Origin: Geobacter sp. UBA5735
Lineage (GTDB): Bacteria; Desulfobacterota; Desulfuromonadia; Geobacterales; Geobacteraceae
Assembly (NCBI GenBank): GCA_002419385.1
Contig: DIFZ01000062.1
Coordinates: forward strand, 24,438 to 88,437
Length of the DNA stretch: 64,000 bases
Reading direction: 5' to 3'
The position numbers were made by a program, and so were the translations under genes. Shown here one piece after another: positions 7,901-16,999 of the stretch (within the stretch, counting starts at the first letter, position 1; every line of letters starts with the position of its first letter). The notes under the pieces were generated by a model, which saw nothing but the letters and a program-made list of their open reading frames with translations, had not been told where the DNA came from and searched no databases.

Positions 7901-10900
7901 GGCGGGCAGTCATCTACGGCACCGCCGGCGCCATCCTCCTGCTCCTTGCCGTGGCGGCCGGTTCGCTCTGGTGGCTGCTTGCAACCCCGCAGGGCGCCCG
8001 GCGCATCCTTGCCGTGGCGTCGAGCGCAGCCGGGGGGCGCGTTTCCGTACGGCAGCTGCGCGGGAGCCTGGCCCACGGACTCGAGCTTCACGGGATCACG
8101 TACGATTCCCCGCTGCTGGAGGCAAAGATCGGCCGCATCCTGCTGGACTCCCGGCCCGCGCTGCTGCTCTCCGGCAACCTCGCGGCAGCCCGTTTGCAGG
8201 TCCTGGACGCGGTCATCAAAGACCGCAGACCTGAAAAAGCAACGCCCCCTGAGCTGGAATGGCCGGTCCTGCCGGCATGGACAACCCGCCTCAACGGCTG
8301 GATCGATTCGCTGACGATCGAGAATTTTTCCTATCAACGACGTGCAAGCGCCCCCCTCCTGATCGACCGCTTTTCGGCCCGTCTGGACTGGCGAAACGGG
8401 CGGGCCGGCCTCAGCAACCTGGTTGTCGGGGCTCCGGCAGGCAGGCTGGCCGGCAACGGCAGCATGAGTTTCCGCGAACCCCGGCTCGTATTTGCAGTGA
8501 CGGCGGTTCCGTCAAAGGCGGTCGGCGGTTTTTCGACGCTTCTGTTCAAGGCCGACCTGCACCCGGCCGGTGGCGGCGAACAGTCCGCGGGAGCGGTCCG
8601 GATCGGAGCCCTCTCATCCCGGAAGCGCTGGCTCGAACTTTCCGCCGTAATCGGCATATCGAGATCATCACTTCAGCTTCGCACATTGGTGGTGACGGAA
8701 CCGGGGCGCAAAGGCAGACTGTCCGGCACCGGCAGCGTTTCCTTTGCAGCGGCAAAGCCTGCCGCGTCACTGTCGCTGCAGCCGGAAAACCTCGACCTGT
8801 CCACTGAAATACCCTCACTTCCGCCCGTTTCGGGAACCGTCAGCCTTGCCGGGACCCTGGACAGCTACACGGGGAACTTTTCATTTACAACGGCTGCCAA
8901 AGACTGGCGCTCCGCCCAGCTCGCCGGATCATTCAGCGGAAACAGCACCGGTGCCGACATGACGCTCAGCCGCGGTGCGCTCATCGGTGGAACGCTGTCC
9001 GGCTCGCTCAGAGCCCGCTGGGAAGCCGGCATCAGTCTCTCCGCCTCCCTTCACGGCAGGAATTTCAACCCGGCGCGAATCACCCCCGACTGGGACGGAC
9101 TGGTGAATTTCGAGCTGTCGGGAAACCTGCAAAGCGCCACCGGCAAGCCACCGGCAGCGACGATTGAAGCATCATTCCCCCAGAGCCGCCTGCGCGGCAG
9201 GAAGCTCACCGGCCACCTGTCAGCCGCCATCCTGGACCGCAATGTCACCATCCGGAAGGCAGTTCTGCAGGGCAGGGGTTTCGACATCCGCGCCTCGGGA
9301 GAGCTGGCGCAGGCAATCGGCTTCTCCGCTGCCGTTTCCGATCTGTCCGGAATCGTGCCGGGAGCCGGAGGCTCCCTCCGGGCACAGGGTGAGGTACTGC
9401 GGCGAAACAAGCATTTAGGGTTAACCGCGAGCGGCCACGGGGAAAAGCTGCGCATCGGGTCTGTTCGCGCACAATCCGCTTCCTTCTCCATTGGCCTGGA
9501 AACGGCAGAGGACAGGAAGTTCACCGTCCGTGCAACATCGCGGGGCTTCAGAATAGGGAATTTCCAGGCAGAAAACGTGCTTCTCGATGCCAACGGCACC
9601 CCGGCACGCCATGTTATCGGCCTTGATCTCCGTGCCCCGGCGGCATCGCTTCAAGCGAACGTAGCAGGGAGCTGGAAGCCCCCTGGGTGGCAGGCGAGGA
9701 TCACCCGCCTGGCCGGAAAAGACAGTATTGGGCCATGGAGCCTCCAGCAGCCCTCAGACATCAGAATTTCCGCGGCAGGCGTGTCGTTAAGCCCCTTCAT
9801 CCTCACCGGAACTCCCGGTGAACGCCTGGAGTTCCGGGGAGCCGCTAACCGGCACTTCACCAGCGGGTCCGCAGAAGCCGGCTGGCAGAACCTGAACCTT
9901 GCCCGAATCGGGCAGTGGCTCAGCGGGGTGCGGATAACCGGCACCGGTTCCGGCCGGCTCTCTCTCACAGCCCCGCAGAAAGGGGCCACCCGCGTCTCGG
10001 TCTCCACGGAGCTTTCCGGAACATTTTCGTCCGGCGCCTACCAGGCTGAAGTGCGTTCCGGCCGGTTGACCATGGAAACCCGGGGCAGGAACCTAGAAGG
10101 ATTCATCGCCCTGGACATGGCACGCCAGGGACGCTTCAGCGGGAAGGTCTCCGCGCAGACTCCGGCTGAAGGGCTCATTCCCCGCGGCGGCAGCCTGGAA
10201 GCCAACCTGGAAGGGCTGGACCTGAAACTGCTCAAACCCTGGCTCCCCGCGGGCCTTGCCCTGGAGGGAGTCCTGACCGCGCACACTGCGGGACAGTGGG
10301 GGCCCGGGGCAGCCATCCGGCTTGCCGGGCGGGCTTCAGTTGCCGGCGGGCTGGTCCGTCAACTGCGCAAGGGGGGCGAACTGACCGCCACGTTGCGCAC
10401 CGCTGAGCTTTCCTGGGACTGGAGCGGCAACGCCCTGACCGGCACGACCTCATTCGAGCTGAGCGACACCGGACGCTTGAACGGCAGCTTCATACTCCCT
10501 CTTTCGGCACAACTCCCCCTGGCCATGGACCCCAACGGCCGGGTGGCCGTGACCGTTTCCGGGAAGATGCGCGAGAACGGTCTCCTCACCGCCCTGTTCC
10601 CCGGCATGGTACAGGAAAGCAGCGGCGAGCTTGCTGTCGACCTGAGGATCGGTGACACCTGGCGGAATCCCGCATTCTCGGGACAGATGCTTTTCAACCG
10701 TGCCACCATGTACCTGCCGCGCTCCGGGATACGCCTTACCGGTCTCCAGGCCTCAGCGACACTGGAACGGGGAGGGATCAGGATCAGCTCCTTCTCGGCC
10801 AGATCCGGACCCGGTACGATCACCGGCAGCGGATTCATCGGGATGACCGACTGGAAACCCGGCGGCTACCAGGCTGCCATCAGGGGCGACCGGTTCCAGC

Positions 10901-11811
10901 TGGTCAACCTGCCGGAACTCCAGGTCGTGGGCTCGCCGAAACTGGACATCGAAGGCGCCGGGAAAAAGATAACCGTCCGCGGTGAATTCGCCATTCCCGA
11001 ACTCCTGGTTGCCGGGCTCCAGACCCAGGGGCAGGTGAAACCCAGCAACGATGTGATCGTGATCGATGCGCCGCCAAAAGAGGCCCGCGCCTTTCCGCTG
11101 GACCTGGACATGCAGGTCCGGGTGCTGTTCGGCAAAAAGGCATTTGTCAAGATGGAAGGGATCGACGCACGCCTTGCGGGAAGCGTCGATCTTATTGTGC
11201 GAGGCCCGGACGACATCCGGGGCAACGGTGAAATCCGGGTGGCGGAAGGTTCCTACCGGGCATACGGCGTCAACCTGAAGATCTCCAAGGGCCGCGTTGT
11301 CTACACCGGCGGCGCGGTCGGCAATCCGAACCTGGACATTCTGGCGCTGCGCACCGTCGATGAGGTGAAAGCAGGCGTCCTGATCGGGGGAAACCTGAAA
11401 AGACCGGCTATCCGGCTCTACTCCGAGCCGGCAATGTCGGACAGCGACGTGATGGGATACATCGTGCTCGGTCATCCGTTGAGCGGCGACAAGGCACAGA
11501 TCGGCGATGTCGTGCAAGCCGCCGGCCTGCTCCTCTCGGCAGGCCAGTCAGCCATTCTGCAAGAGCAGATCGGGCGCCGTTTCGGCCTCGACACCATCGG
11601 CGTGGAAACGGACAAGACCGACGCCTCACGCTCCATCATCACGGTCGGCAAATATCTGACGCCGAAACTGTTCATCAGCTACGGCAGGTCCCTTTTCTCT
11701 CCAACCACCTACCTGCGGGCGCGCTACAACTTTTCCAAGCACTGGGAACTGGAAACATGGACCGGAACCGAGAGCGGCGCCGACATCTACTACAAAATCA
11801 ACTTCAATTAG
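7897..11811 (+). CDS. tamB: TamB-like translocation/assembly module (DUF490)
   Basis: This 1304-residue protein begins with one inner-membrane anchor (GAILLLLAVAAGSLWWLLA, residues about 10-29). A long run of amphipathic beta-strand repeats follows, typical of periplasm-spanning AsmA/TamB bridges. It ends in the TamB domain (about residues 950-1304) with GNGEIRVAEGSYRAYGVNLKI, GGNLKRPAIRLYSEP and DVMGYIVLGHPLS. It pairs with TamA to link inner and outer membranes and is now grouped with bridge proteins for lipid transport. The GTG start lies inside the tamA stop (GTGA overlap). The length agrees with E. coli TamB (about 1260). Confidence 0.9.
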   Translation: MRRAVIYGTAGAILLLLAVAAGSLWWLLATPQGARRILAVASSAAGGRVSVRQLRGSLAHGLELHGITYDSPLLEAKIGRILLDSRPALLLSGNLAAARLQVLDAVIKDRRPEKATPPELEWPVLPAWTTRLNGWIDSLTIENFSYQRRASAPLLIDRFSARLDWRNGRAGLSNLVVGAPAGRLAGNGSMSFREPRLVFAVTAVPSKAVGGFSTLLFKADLHPAGGGEQSAGAVRIGALSSRKRWLELSAVIGISRSSLQLRTLVVTEPGRKGRLSGTGSVSFAAAKPAASLSLQPENLDLSTEIPSLPPVSGTVSLAGTLDSYTGNFSFTTAAKDWRSAQLAGSFSGNSTGADMTLSRGALIGGTLSGSLRARWEAGISLSASLHGRNFNPARITPDWDGLVNFELSGNLQSATGKPPAATIEASFPQSRLRGRKLTGHLSAAILDRNVTIRKAVLQGRGFDIRASGELAQAIGFSAAVSDLSGIVPGAGGSLRAQGEVLRRNKHLGLTASGHGEKLRIGSVRAQSASFSIGLETAEDRKFTVRATSRGFRIGNFQAENVLLDANGTPARHVIGLDLRAPAASLQANVAGSWKPPGWQARITRLAGKDSIGPWSLQQPSDIRISAAGVSLSPFILTGTPGERLEFRGAANRHFTSGSAEAGWQNLNLARIGQWLSGVRITGTGSGRLSLTAPQKGATRVSVSTELSGTFSSGAYQAEVRSGRLTMETRGRNLEGFIALDMARQGRFSGKVSAQTPAEGLIPRGGSLEANLEGLDLKLLKPWLPAGLALEGVLTAHTAGQWGPGAAIRLAGRASVAGGLVRQLRKGGELTATLRTAELSWDWSGNALTGTTSFELSDTGRLNGSFILPLSAQLPLAMDPNGRVAVTVSGKMRENGLLTALFPGMVQESSGELAVDLRIGDTWRNPAFSGQMLFNRATMYLPRSGIRLTGLQASATLERGGIRISSFSARSGPGTITGSGFIGMTDWKPGGYQAAIRGDRFQLVNLPELQVVGSPKLDIEGAGKKITVRGEFAIPELLVAGLQTQGQVKPSNDVIVIDAPPKEARAFPLDLDMQVRVLFGKKAFVKMEGIDARLAGSVDLIVRGPDDIRGNGEIRVAEGSYRAYGVNLKISKGRVVYTGGAVGNPNLDILALRTVDEVKAGVLIGGNLKRPAIRLYSEPAMSDSDVMGYIVLGHPLSGDKAQIGDVVQAAGLLLSAGQSAILQEQIGRRFGLDTIGVETDKTDASRSIITVGKYLTPKLFISYGRSLFSPTTYLRARYNFSKHWELETWTGTESGADIYYKINFN

Positions 11812-11833
11812 CCCCTTCCTCCTGACATGCCAC

Positions 11834-11872
11834 AGATCAAATAAAAAAGATTCTCTCATTTTCATTTGATCT
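11834..11872. repeat. Inverted repeat AGATCAAAT / ATTTGATCT after tamB
   Basis: Perfect 9-bp arms (11834-11842 and 11864-11872) separated by 21 AT-rich nt, 22 bp after the tamB stop and 89 bp before the next start. There is no T-tract, so it may be a weak terminator or an operator for the rhomboid gene. Confidence 0.4.
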
Positions 11873-11960
11873 TGAAGAACATTTTATGCTATCTAGTTTC
11901 AATCCGGACACACACGCATCGTTCCCCACCAGGGGTCTGCCGCGATAAAGGAGCTCGCCC

Positions 11961-13607
11961 ATGTCGTCCTTAGGTGACTACTTCAAACAGCACGAAGAAC
12001 AGGCGTTCGTTGTCAAAGCCTTTTTGACCATACTGGCGATCATTTTCGTCAAAAAATATCTGAGCGGGCTGCTGTTGTTGCTGTTCCTCCTGTTTCCCAT
12101 ACTATTCTTTCTCTACATACGCATGGTTGCAGCCACCGAAGGCGTCAGCACCTTCGACATCCTGAAGCAGCACATCACCTTCATACCGGTTCCGCGCACG
12201 GAACGGGACAGGAAGCGGGAAGTTTTCCCATGGGTGACCTACGGCATCATCCTGGCAAACGTCATGATCTTCTATTGCTACCAGTCAGCCCGGGGAACCG
12301 ACCTCACCTACATAAGGGACAACCTCCTGTTCCTTCCCCATGCCCCGGAAGCCTGGAACATCGTGGCAAGCGCCTTCACTTCGATCTTTCTCCATGGCAG
12401 CGGAGGCCACCTGTGGGGCAACATGCTGTTCCTCTGGATGCTGGGAGCAGCGGTGGAACGGCGTGTCGGGCATCCGCAGTTCTTCCTGCTCTACCTCATA
12501 ACAGGCCTTGTCGGCGGAGCGGCATTCGCAACAACATGGTTCGTTGCGACCGGCGAACCGGGGCACTCTCTGGGGGCTTCAGGCGCCATCGCCGGGATCA
12601 TGGGCATCTTTGCCGTTCGCTGTTACTTCAAGAGCATGACGGTCCCCATACCGATCGTGTGGCCAATCAGCTTCAAGTTCACCCTGAATTCACTGGTCAT
12701 CATCGGCCTGTTCTTCCTGGGCGACCTTTCCAAAGGCATCGAGCAAATGGCCGACGTGTCGGGCTCCCAAACCGCGCACTGGGCACACCTGGGCGGGATG
12801 GTCGCGGGGATGATTCTCGCCGCCTTCCTGAAGCTCGGAAAAGAAGCCGTGGAAGAACGGCACCTGGAGATTGGCATCAAGGCTGCCGGCTCGTCGGTGG
12901 GCTTCGGTGGCGGGGAAGAGTCGCTGCGGCGAGTCCTGGAGCGCAGCCCTGACAATGCAGAGGCACTCCTGCACCTGGCCCGCATCAAATCAAAATTTTC
13001 CGCCAGCAGCGAAGGAGCCGAACTGTATGCCAGGGCCATCGACCTGCACCTGAAAACCGACCCCGCGGAAGCGGCACAGACATTCCTGGAGTATTGGAAG
13101 ATTTACCAGAAGCCGCTGGCCCCGGACGCCATGTATTCGCTGGCGACGCTCTTCCAGCGCCTGGGCGACTGCGACACGGCGACACGCTGCCTGGAATCAG
13201 TCATCAGGTCGACTGACGCGTCACCCGCCCAGCGGCGCAAGGCATTGGCCAGCTGCGCTTTCATGCTCGACAAGATGGGCTTCGATGAAGTTGCGATGGG
13301 CTACTATGAAGACCTGGTGAAGGAATTTCCCCACTGCGACGAAGCAGAACGGGCATACGCCCGACTCGGCAGGAAGAGGCCGGAAGCAGCAGCCGAAACC
13401 AGCCAGGAGCGGAAACATGCTATTTCCGCATCACCCGCGGAAATCCCGGCCAGGCCCGCCGTACCGGAGGACAGACGCAAGACCTGCCCGGCATGCAATG
13501 CGGTAATGCGACAGCGGCGCGCAGGCAAAGGGATTCATGCGGGCAAGCTTTTCTGGGTCTGCTCCTCCTATCCCGGCTGCCCGAAGGTCATCCCTGTGGC
13601 GGAATGA
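11961..13607 (+). CDS. Rhomboid-family intramembrane serine protease with TPR and C4 zinc-ribbon extension
   Basis: The 548-residue protein has three parts. Residues 1-60 hold an N-terminal hydrophobic segment. Residues about 85-300 are the rhomboid core: HGSGGHLWGNMLFLWMLG supplies the oxyanion-site residues, LGASGAIAGIMG the nucleophilic Ser (GASG) and HWAHLGGMVAGMI the catalytic His, so the dyad is intact. Residues about 320-480 look like TPR helices, and the last 40 residues form a CPAC...CSSYPGC zinc ribbon like those in topoisomerase I. The core should cut transmembrane substrates within the inner membrane; the cytoplasmic extension may recruit partners. The start follows AAGGAGCTCGCCC. 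Confidence 0.88.
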   Translation: MSSLGDYFKQHEEQAFVVKAFLTILAIIFVKKYLSGLLLLLFLLFPILFFLYIRMVAATEGVSTFDILKQHITFIPVPRTERDRKREVFPWVTYGIILANVMIFYCYQSARGTDLTYIRDNLLFLPHAPEAWNIVASAFTSIFLHGSGGHLWGNMLFLWMLGAAVERRVGHPQFFLLYLITGLVGGAAFATTWFVATGEPGHSLGASGAIAGIMGIFAVRCYFKSMTVPIPIVWPISFKFTLNSLVIIGLFFLGDLSKGIEQMADVSGSQTAHWAHLGGMVAGMILAAFLKLGKEAVEERHLEIGIKAAGSSVGFGGGEESLRRVLERSPDNAEALLHLARIKSKFSASSEGAELYARAIDLHLKTDPAEAAQTFLEYWKIYQKPLAPDAMYSLATLFQRLGDCDTATRCLESVIRSTDASPAQRRKALASCAFMLDKMGFDEVAMGYYEDLVKEFPHCDEAERAYARLGRKRPEAAAETSQERKHAISASPAEIPARPAVPEDRRKTCPACNAVMRQRRAGKGIHAGKLFWVCSSYPGCPKVIPVAE

Positions 13608-13654
13608 GCGGCTGCGTCCCGATTGCCCGCAGGGAGAGGATCCTGCCCATCCTT

Positions 13655-14794
13655 TCACGCCCTGTCCATCCGGTGCACGACCGCCATGGTCCCCTGGTTG
13701 AAGAGATTACGGGCGAAGCATTCCAGCGAAATGTCGGCACCCGGCGCCATGTGCATGAGCATGCTGCGGTTTCCCACCGCGATGCTCCTCCCCCCCAGCC
13801 CTGATGCGATCGTACCTTCCGGAATCGATGTAAAGTAGCCGGAGAGCGGGTATTCCTTGGTCTCCGCGTCCTCCTCGAAGTATCTGTACCCCGTAGGATA
13901 CTCGAAAACCTGCTGTCTGCCGGTGGTGAGAGTGAGGTACTGGGCATCACCCGGTTCGTAGTAGAACCAGCCGCGCCCGTTTGCGCACCTCTGGTGCGGC
14001 CAGGGGAAATCGTCCGTGCCGATCCCTTCGATAACGATGAGCGCGATTTTCCGTTCCCTGACACGGTTTTCGACAAGGTTCCGGATGTCGGTAATCGAGG
14101 CAGCTGTTCCCAGTTCAGTGGTCAGGGGAATGGCGTATGCGGGCGCGGGGACCCTTCTGACCCTGCGGAAAGCGCCGCTCACGGTGCGGAACACGCAGCC
14201 CGGCCGGGCCACGAGGAGGTATTCGGGGATGCGGGAGAGGACCCCGCCGCAGTCAGGGAAAAGCTCCCGGAACTCGTTGCGCGGCACGATCCGTTCGACT
14301 TGCGGAAGTGAGGCCAGTCGCTGGAGGTCCCGCCGGCTCCCGTCGTGCAGGCCGGCATAACGCGCCGACCAGTGGGTGGAGAGCACCAGCCCGTCGAGAC
14401 GCGTCACATCGATGAAATCATCGAAAGGCGCCATCCCTCCGGTTCCCACGATCAACGGCGTAAACCCCGAAATCGCCACAAAGCGGTTGACTTCCTCGAA
14501 CACAGAGGAAACCGTTTCCGCCCATTCGCTCTCCGTCATCAGGGAATAACGGCCAACGAAGAACTGCCGCGCATACGTGAGAAAGACAAAGGAGGGATCG
14601 TAACCGGAAATGAGGTCCAGTGCCGTATCGGTCACCCAGCGGTTTCCAGCGTCGTCCAGATCCCCGGGGTACGGCCGCCGGGCCTGGATATACCTGACCA
14701 TCCGCAGGAGCGGCGTATCCACCTCAACCCTGGCGCCGGTCCTCAGATCGAACACCCGCTGCCACTCGCGCGCATCGATTATGGCAAGACTCAT
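13655..14794 (-). CDS. Unrecognised protein translationally coupled to a radical SAM gene
   Basis: I do not recognise the family of this 379-residue soluble protein. Visible features are an N-terminal MSLAIIDAREWQRVFD, a central TPLIVGTGGMAPFDDFIDVTRLDGLVLSTHW and a conserved-looking C-terminal block FNQGTMAVVHRMDR. There is no signal peptide or membrane segment, and cysteines are few and scattered. The start at 14794 is set by GGGGAGGTGAGGCA upstream, and its ATG overlaps the TGA of the radical SAM gene (ATGA). The longer frame to 14947 would read into that gene. The coupling suggests it is the partner or substrate of the radical SAM enzyme, or acts in the same pathway. Confidence 0.75.
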   Translation of the reverse strand: MSLAIIDAREWQRVFDLRTGARVEVDTPLLRMVRYIQARRPYPGDLDDAGNRWVTDTALDLISGYDPSFVFLTYARQFFVGRYSLMTESEWAETVSSVFEEVNRFVAISGFTPLIVGTGGMAPFDDFIDVTRLDGLVLSTHWSARYAGLHDGSRRDLQRLASLPQVERIVPRNEFRELFPDCGGVLSRIPEYLLVARPGCVFRTVSGAFRRVRRVPAPAYAIPLTTELGTAASITDIRNLVENRVRERKIALIVIEGIGTDDFPWPHQRCANGRGWFYYEPGDAQYLTLTTGRQQVFEYPTGYRYFEEDAETKEYPLSGYFTSIPEGTIASGLGGRSIAVGNRSMLMHMAPGADISLECFARNLFNQGTMAVVHRMDRA

Positions 14795-15798
14795 TGCCTC
14801 ACCTCCCCGGCGCTCCAGGCGACTTTTTCGCCATGCAGCCGGATTTCCCGTCCGCAAGACGGGCACAGATTGCCGCGGCAGATGAACGAACGAAGCCTGT
14901 CGCCGCCGCAGCCCAGGCTGAAGCGCTCTATTACCGTGGTACCGCAATCAGGGCAGCGGGTGTTCACCCAATCAGAACCGACAAAATTGTGAAAATAGAC
15001 ATGGGGCAGAAAGGCGCGGATCGACTCAAGCGCCCCGGCTATGGCATCGATGTTCGGGTAGCGGGCCCCCTTCATCTCGTCTTCCGGAAGGAGGCGGAAC
15101 ACGTGCCACGGGATCTCCGGGTCCACATCGGCGATGAACCGGGCAATTTCCTCCAGTTCGCCGTCGTTGGCCGATTCGATGACCGGGGTGGTCACTTCCA
15201 CGTGACCCAGGGCGGCGAGCCTGCGGATGTTCCTCAGAATGGGATCCACAGAGGGAATCCCGATAGAGTCCCGGTTGAAGGAATCCGCCAACCCCTTGAG
15301 GCCGATATTGAAGAAGGAAAATATCGACCCGAGCAGTTCGGTGGACTCCTCGGTGGTATAGGCATTGGTAAGGCAACCCATCGGCATCCCGGCGCCCCGG
15401 GCCTCTCCGGCGAGTTCGACCAAAGAAGGAAAAGACATGGCGGGTTCGTTCACGTTGAACACGATGGAGTGACACCCGAGCTGCTTCGCCTTGCGGATCA
15501 GCTCCGCAGGCAGAAGCTCGATCATGCCGTCCTGGATCGAGGCCGGATCCTGCTTGGCCACGAAGGAATTGGAGCAGTAACGGCAGCGGAAATTGCATCC
15601 TGCGGTGCCGATCACCAGGCACCTGCTGCCGGGCCAGGCGTGGTAGAAGGGAACGGACTCGACTCGGGACGGGATGCAACTGGACCAGCGGTACGGGAAT
15701 CGTTCCCGGATAGCGCCCCCCTCTTCAACATACATGCGGCAGACTCCGAGACTCCCGTCCGACAGGTCGCACCGCCACTCACAGTAAGTGCACTGCAT
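14791..15798 (-). CDS. Radical SAM protein, pyruvate-formate-lyase-activating-enzyme-like (AmmeMemoRadiSam-type)
   Basis: The 335-residue enzyme opens with a CTYCEWRCDLSDGSLGVCRMY cysteine motif. GTAGCNFRCRYCSN (CX3CX2C) follows around residues 70-80 and binds the SAM-cleaving iron-sulfur cluster. Near the C terminus, CPDCGTTV and CRGNLCPSCGREIRLHG form a zinc-ribbon-like pair. The layout matches the PflA-like group found with AmmeMemoRadiSam genes, whose role is unsettled. The ATG at 15798 has GAGGAG 6 nt upstream; an in-frame GTG two codons earlier would leave no spacer. The gene starts a two-gene unit with the unrecognised downstream protein. Confidence 0.85.
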   Translation of the reverse strand: MQCTYCEWRCDLSDGSLGVCRMYVEEGGAIRERFPYRWSSCIPSRVESVPFYHAWPGSRCLVIGTAGCNFRCRYCSNSFVAKQDPASIQDGMIELLPAELIRKAKQLGCHSIVFNVNEPAMSFPSLVELAGEARGAGMPMGCLTNAYTTEESTELLGSIFSFFNIGLKGLADSFNRDSIGIPSVDPILRNIRRLAALGHVEVTTPVIESANDGELEEIARFIADVDPEIPWHVFRLLPEDEMKGARYPNIDAIAGALESIRAFLPHVYFHNFVGSDWVNTRCPDCGTTVIERFSLGCGGDRLRSFICRGNLCPSCGREIRLHGEKVAWSAGEVRQ

Positions 15799-15831
15799 TG
15801 ACACCTCCTCGTTACCAGATGAGGCACCGTG

Positions 15832-15862
15832 GACCAGCCAGGTTTTTGAAACCTGGCTGGTC
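15832..15862. repeat. 31-nt hairpin repeat, copy 1 (variant)
   Basis: The left arm GACCAGCCAGGTTT pairs with AAACCTGGCTGGTC around a TTG loop. It lies 58 nt past the stop of the minus-strand binding-protein gene. Relative to copies 2 and 3 the T-A pair at position 5 of the stem is A-T, so pairing is kept. It is probably a terminator or mRNA 3' stabiliser. Confidence 0.8.
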
Positions 15863-15919
15863 TTGGCCTAAGCCCCCCAATAGCTGTTTCAAAAAAACCG
15901 GCAGGTCTGATCCCGAAGT

Positions 15920-16999
15920 TCAGCGTTTCTCCGGCGGCAACCGGTTAATGATGCGCCGCGCTTCGGCGTCAGTCAGCGGATAATGGTAGAAACGGGAAAA
16001 GAACTCCCGCGTCTCCCGGATGAGGTCGAAGGAGCGGAACCGGTCCGGGTGCAGGATCTTGGCCAGCCACAGGACGAAAAGATGGCTCTCGCTGCTGCCG
16101 TGCCCCCAGATGAAAACCCCCTCAGGGCAGGTGTAGACACGGTTCTCCCGCACCGCGCGGATGGTTTTCCAGCGGGGATCGCTGCGGATGGCATCGGGCG
16201 TGGTCAGGCCGCCTACCAGGATCACTTCCGGGTCCCAGGCGATGACCTGCTCCATGGTCACATCGATGAAATTGCGGTCCATGTCCCGCGACACCATGCG
16301 GGCTCCGGCCATTTCCAGCAGCCAGCGGCTGGTGCCGGCGCCGCCCTGGGTTGCGAAGACGTTGCGGCCGGTAATGTAGTAGACCGTCGGTCTGCGGTTT
16401 TCGGGAATTTTCGAGGTGATCGACAGAATCCGCTGAATCTTCCCGTCATAATACGCACAGTAAGATTCGGCTATCTTCCGTGCCTTCCCGCCCAGCACCA
16501 GTCCGTAGAATCGCATTTCCTCCTTGTAGGCCCGTACGAATTCACCGCTGCTTCGCGGAACCCGTACACTGTCATAGGGGCAGACCACCGGAATGCCGGC
16601 ACTTTCCATCCTCCTTGTCTGCTGGGGCCACTGCCAGTAGAACACCAGGTCTATCCCCAAGTGAAGGAGCCGCTCCACGTCGGGGTCGGAATAGGACGGC
16701 ATGACGGCAACCTTCTTCAGGTTCGGGTTGAGCTTGTGCGCCCAGGGAGACTGCTTGAGGGACATGGCCGCCACCCGGTCCGCAGCGCCGAAGAGAAACG
16801 TCTTTTCGTAGGAAGGGCCGAAAAAGCAGGCAATCCTCCTAGGGTCCGCCGGCATCTGTACAGTCCGTCCGTTCCGGTCAATGACCGTTTTCATGGGCGC
16901 AGCTCCGGCATCGGGGCATCCATTCGACAGCTGCAGACACGACACGAGGGCCAGGAACAGCACCAGTGCCGGTATGTGCGGGCGATTTTCCCTGCTCAT
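15920..16999 (-). CDS. Fe3+/cobalamin-type ABC transporter substrate-binding lipoprotein (system 1)
   Basis: The 359-residue exported protein has a signal peptide whose FLALVSC segment (Cys about residue 21) fits a lipobox. The helical-backbone binding fold is indicated by TVIDRNGRTVQMPADPRRIACF, a central WDPEVILVGG, and a C-terminal GVFIWGHGSSESHLFVLWLAKILHPDRF. It should capture a ligand in the periplasm and hand it to the permease encoded at 17685-18704. The start at 16999 follows GGAGGGGGAATCACC and overlaps the methyltransferase stop (ATGA). Family members bind ferric siderophores, haem, corrinoids or molybdate; the ligand here is unknown. Its C terminus is clearly related to that of the binding protein at 21053. 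Confidence 0.85.
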   Translation of the reverse strand: MSRENRPHIPALVLFLALVSCLQLSNGCPDAGAAPMKTVIDRNGRTVQMPADPRRIACFFGPSYEKTFLFGAADRVAAMSLKQSPWAHKLNPNLKKVAVMPSYSDPDVERLLHLGIDLVFYWQWPQQTRRMESAGIPVVCPYDSVRVPRSSGEFVRAYKEEMRFYGLVLGGKARKIAESYCAYYDGKIQRILSITSKIPENRRPTVYYITGRNVFATQGGAGTSRWLLEMAGARMVSRDMDRNFIDVTMEQVIAWDPEVILVGGLTTPDAIRSDPRWKTIRAVRENRVYTCPEGVFIWGHGSSESHLFVLWLAKILHPDRFRSFDLIRETREFFSRFYHYPLTDAEARRIINRLPPEKR

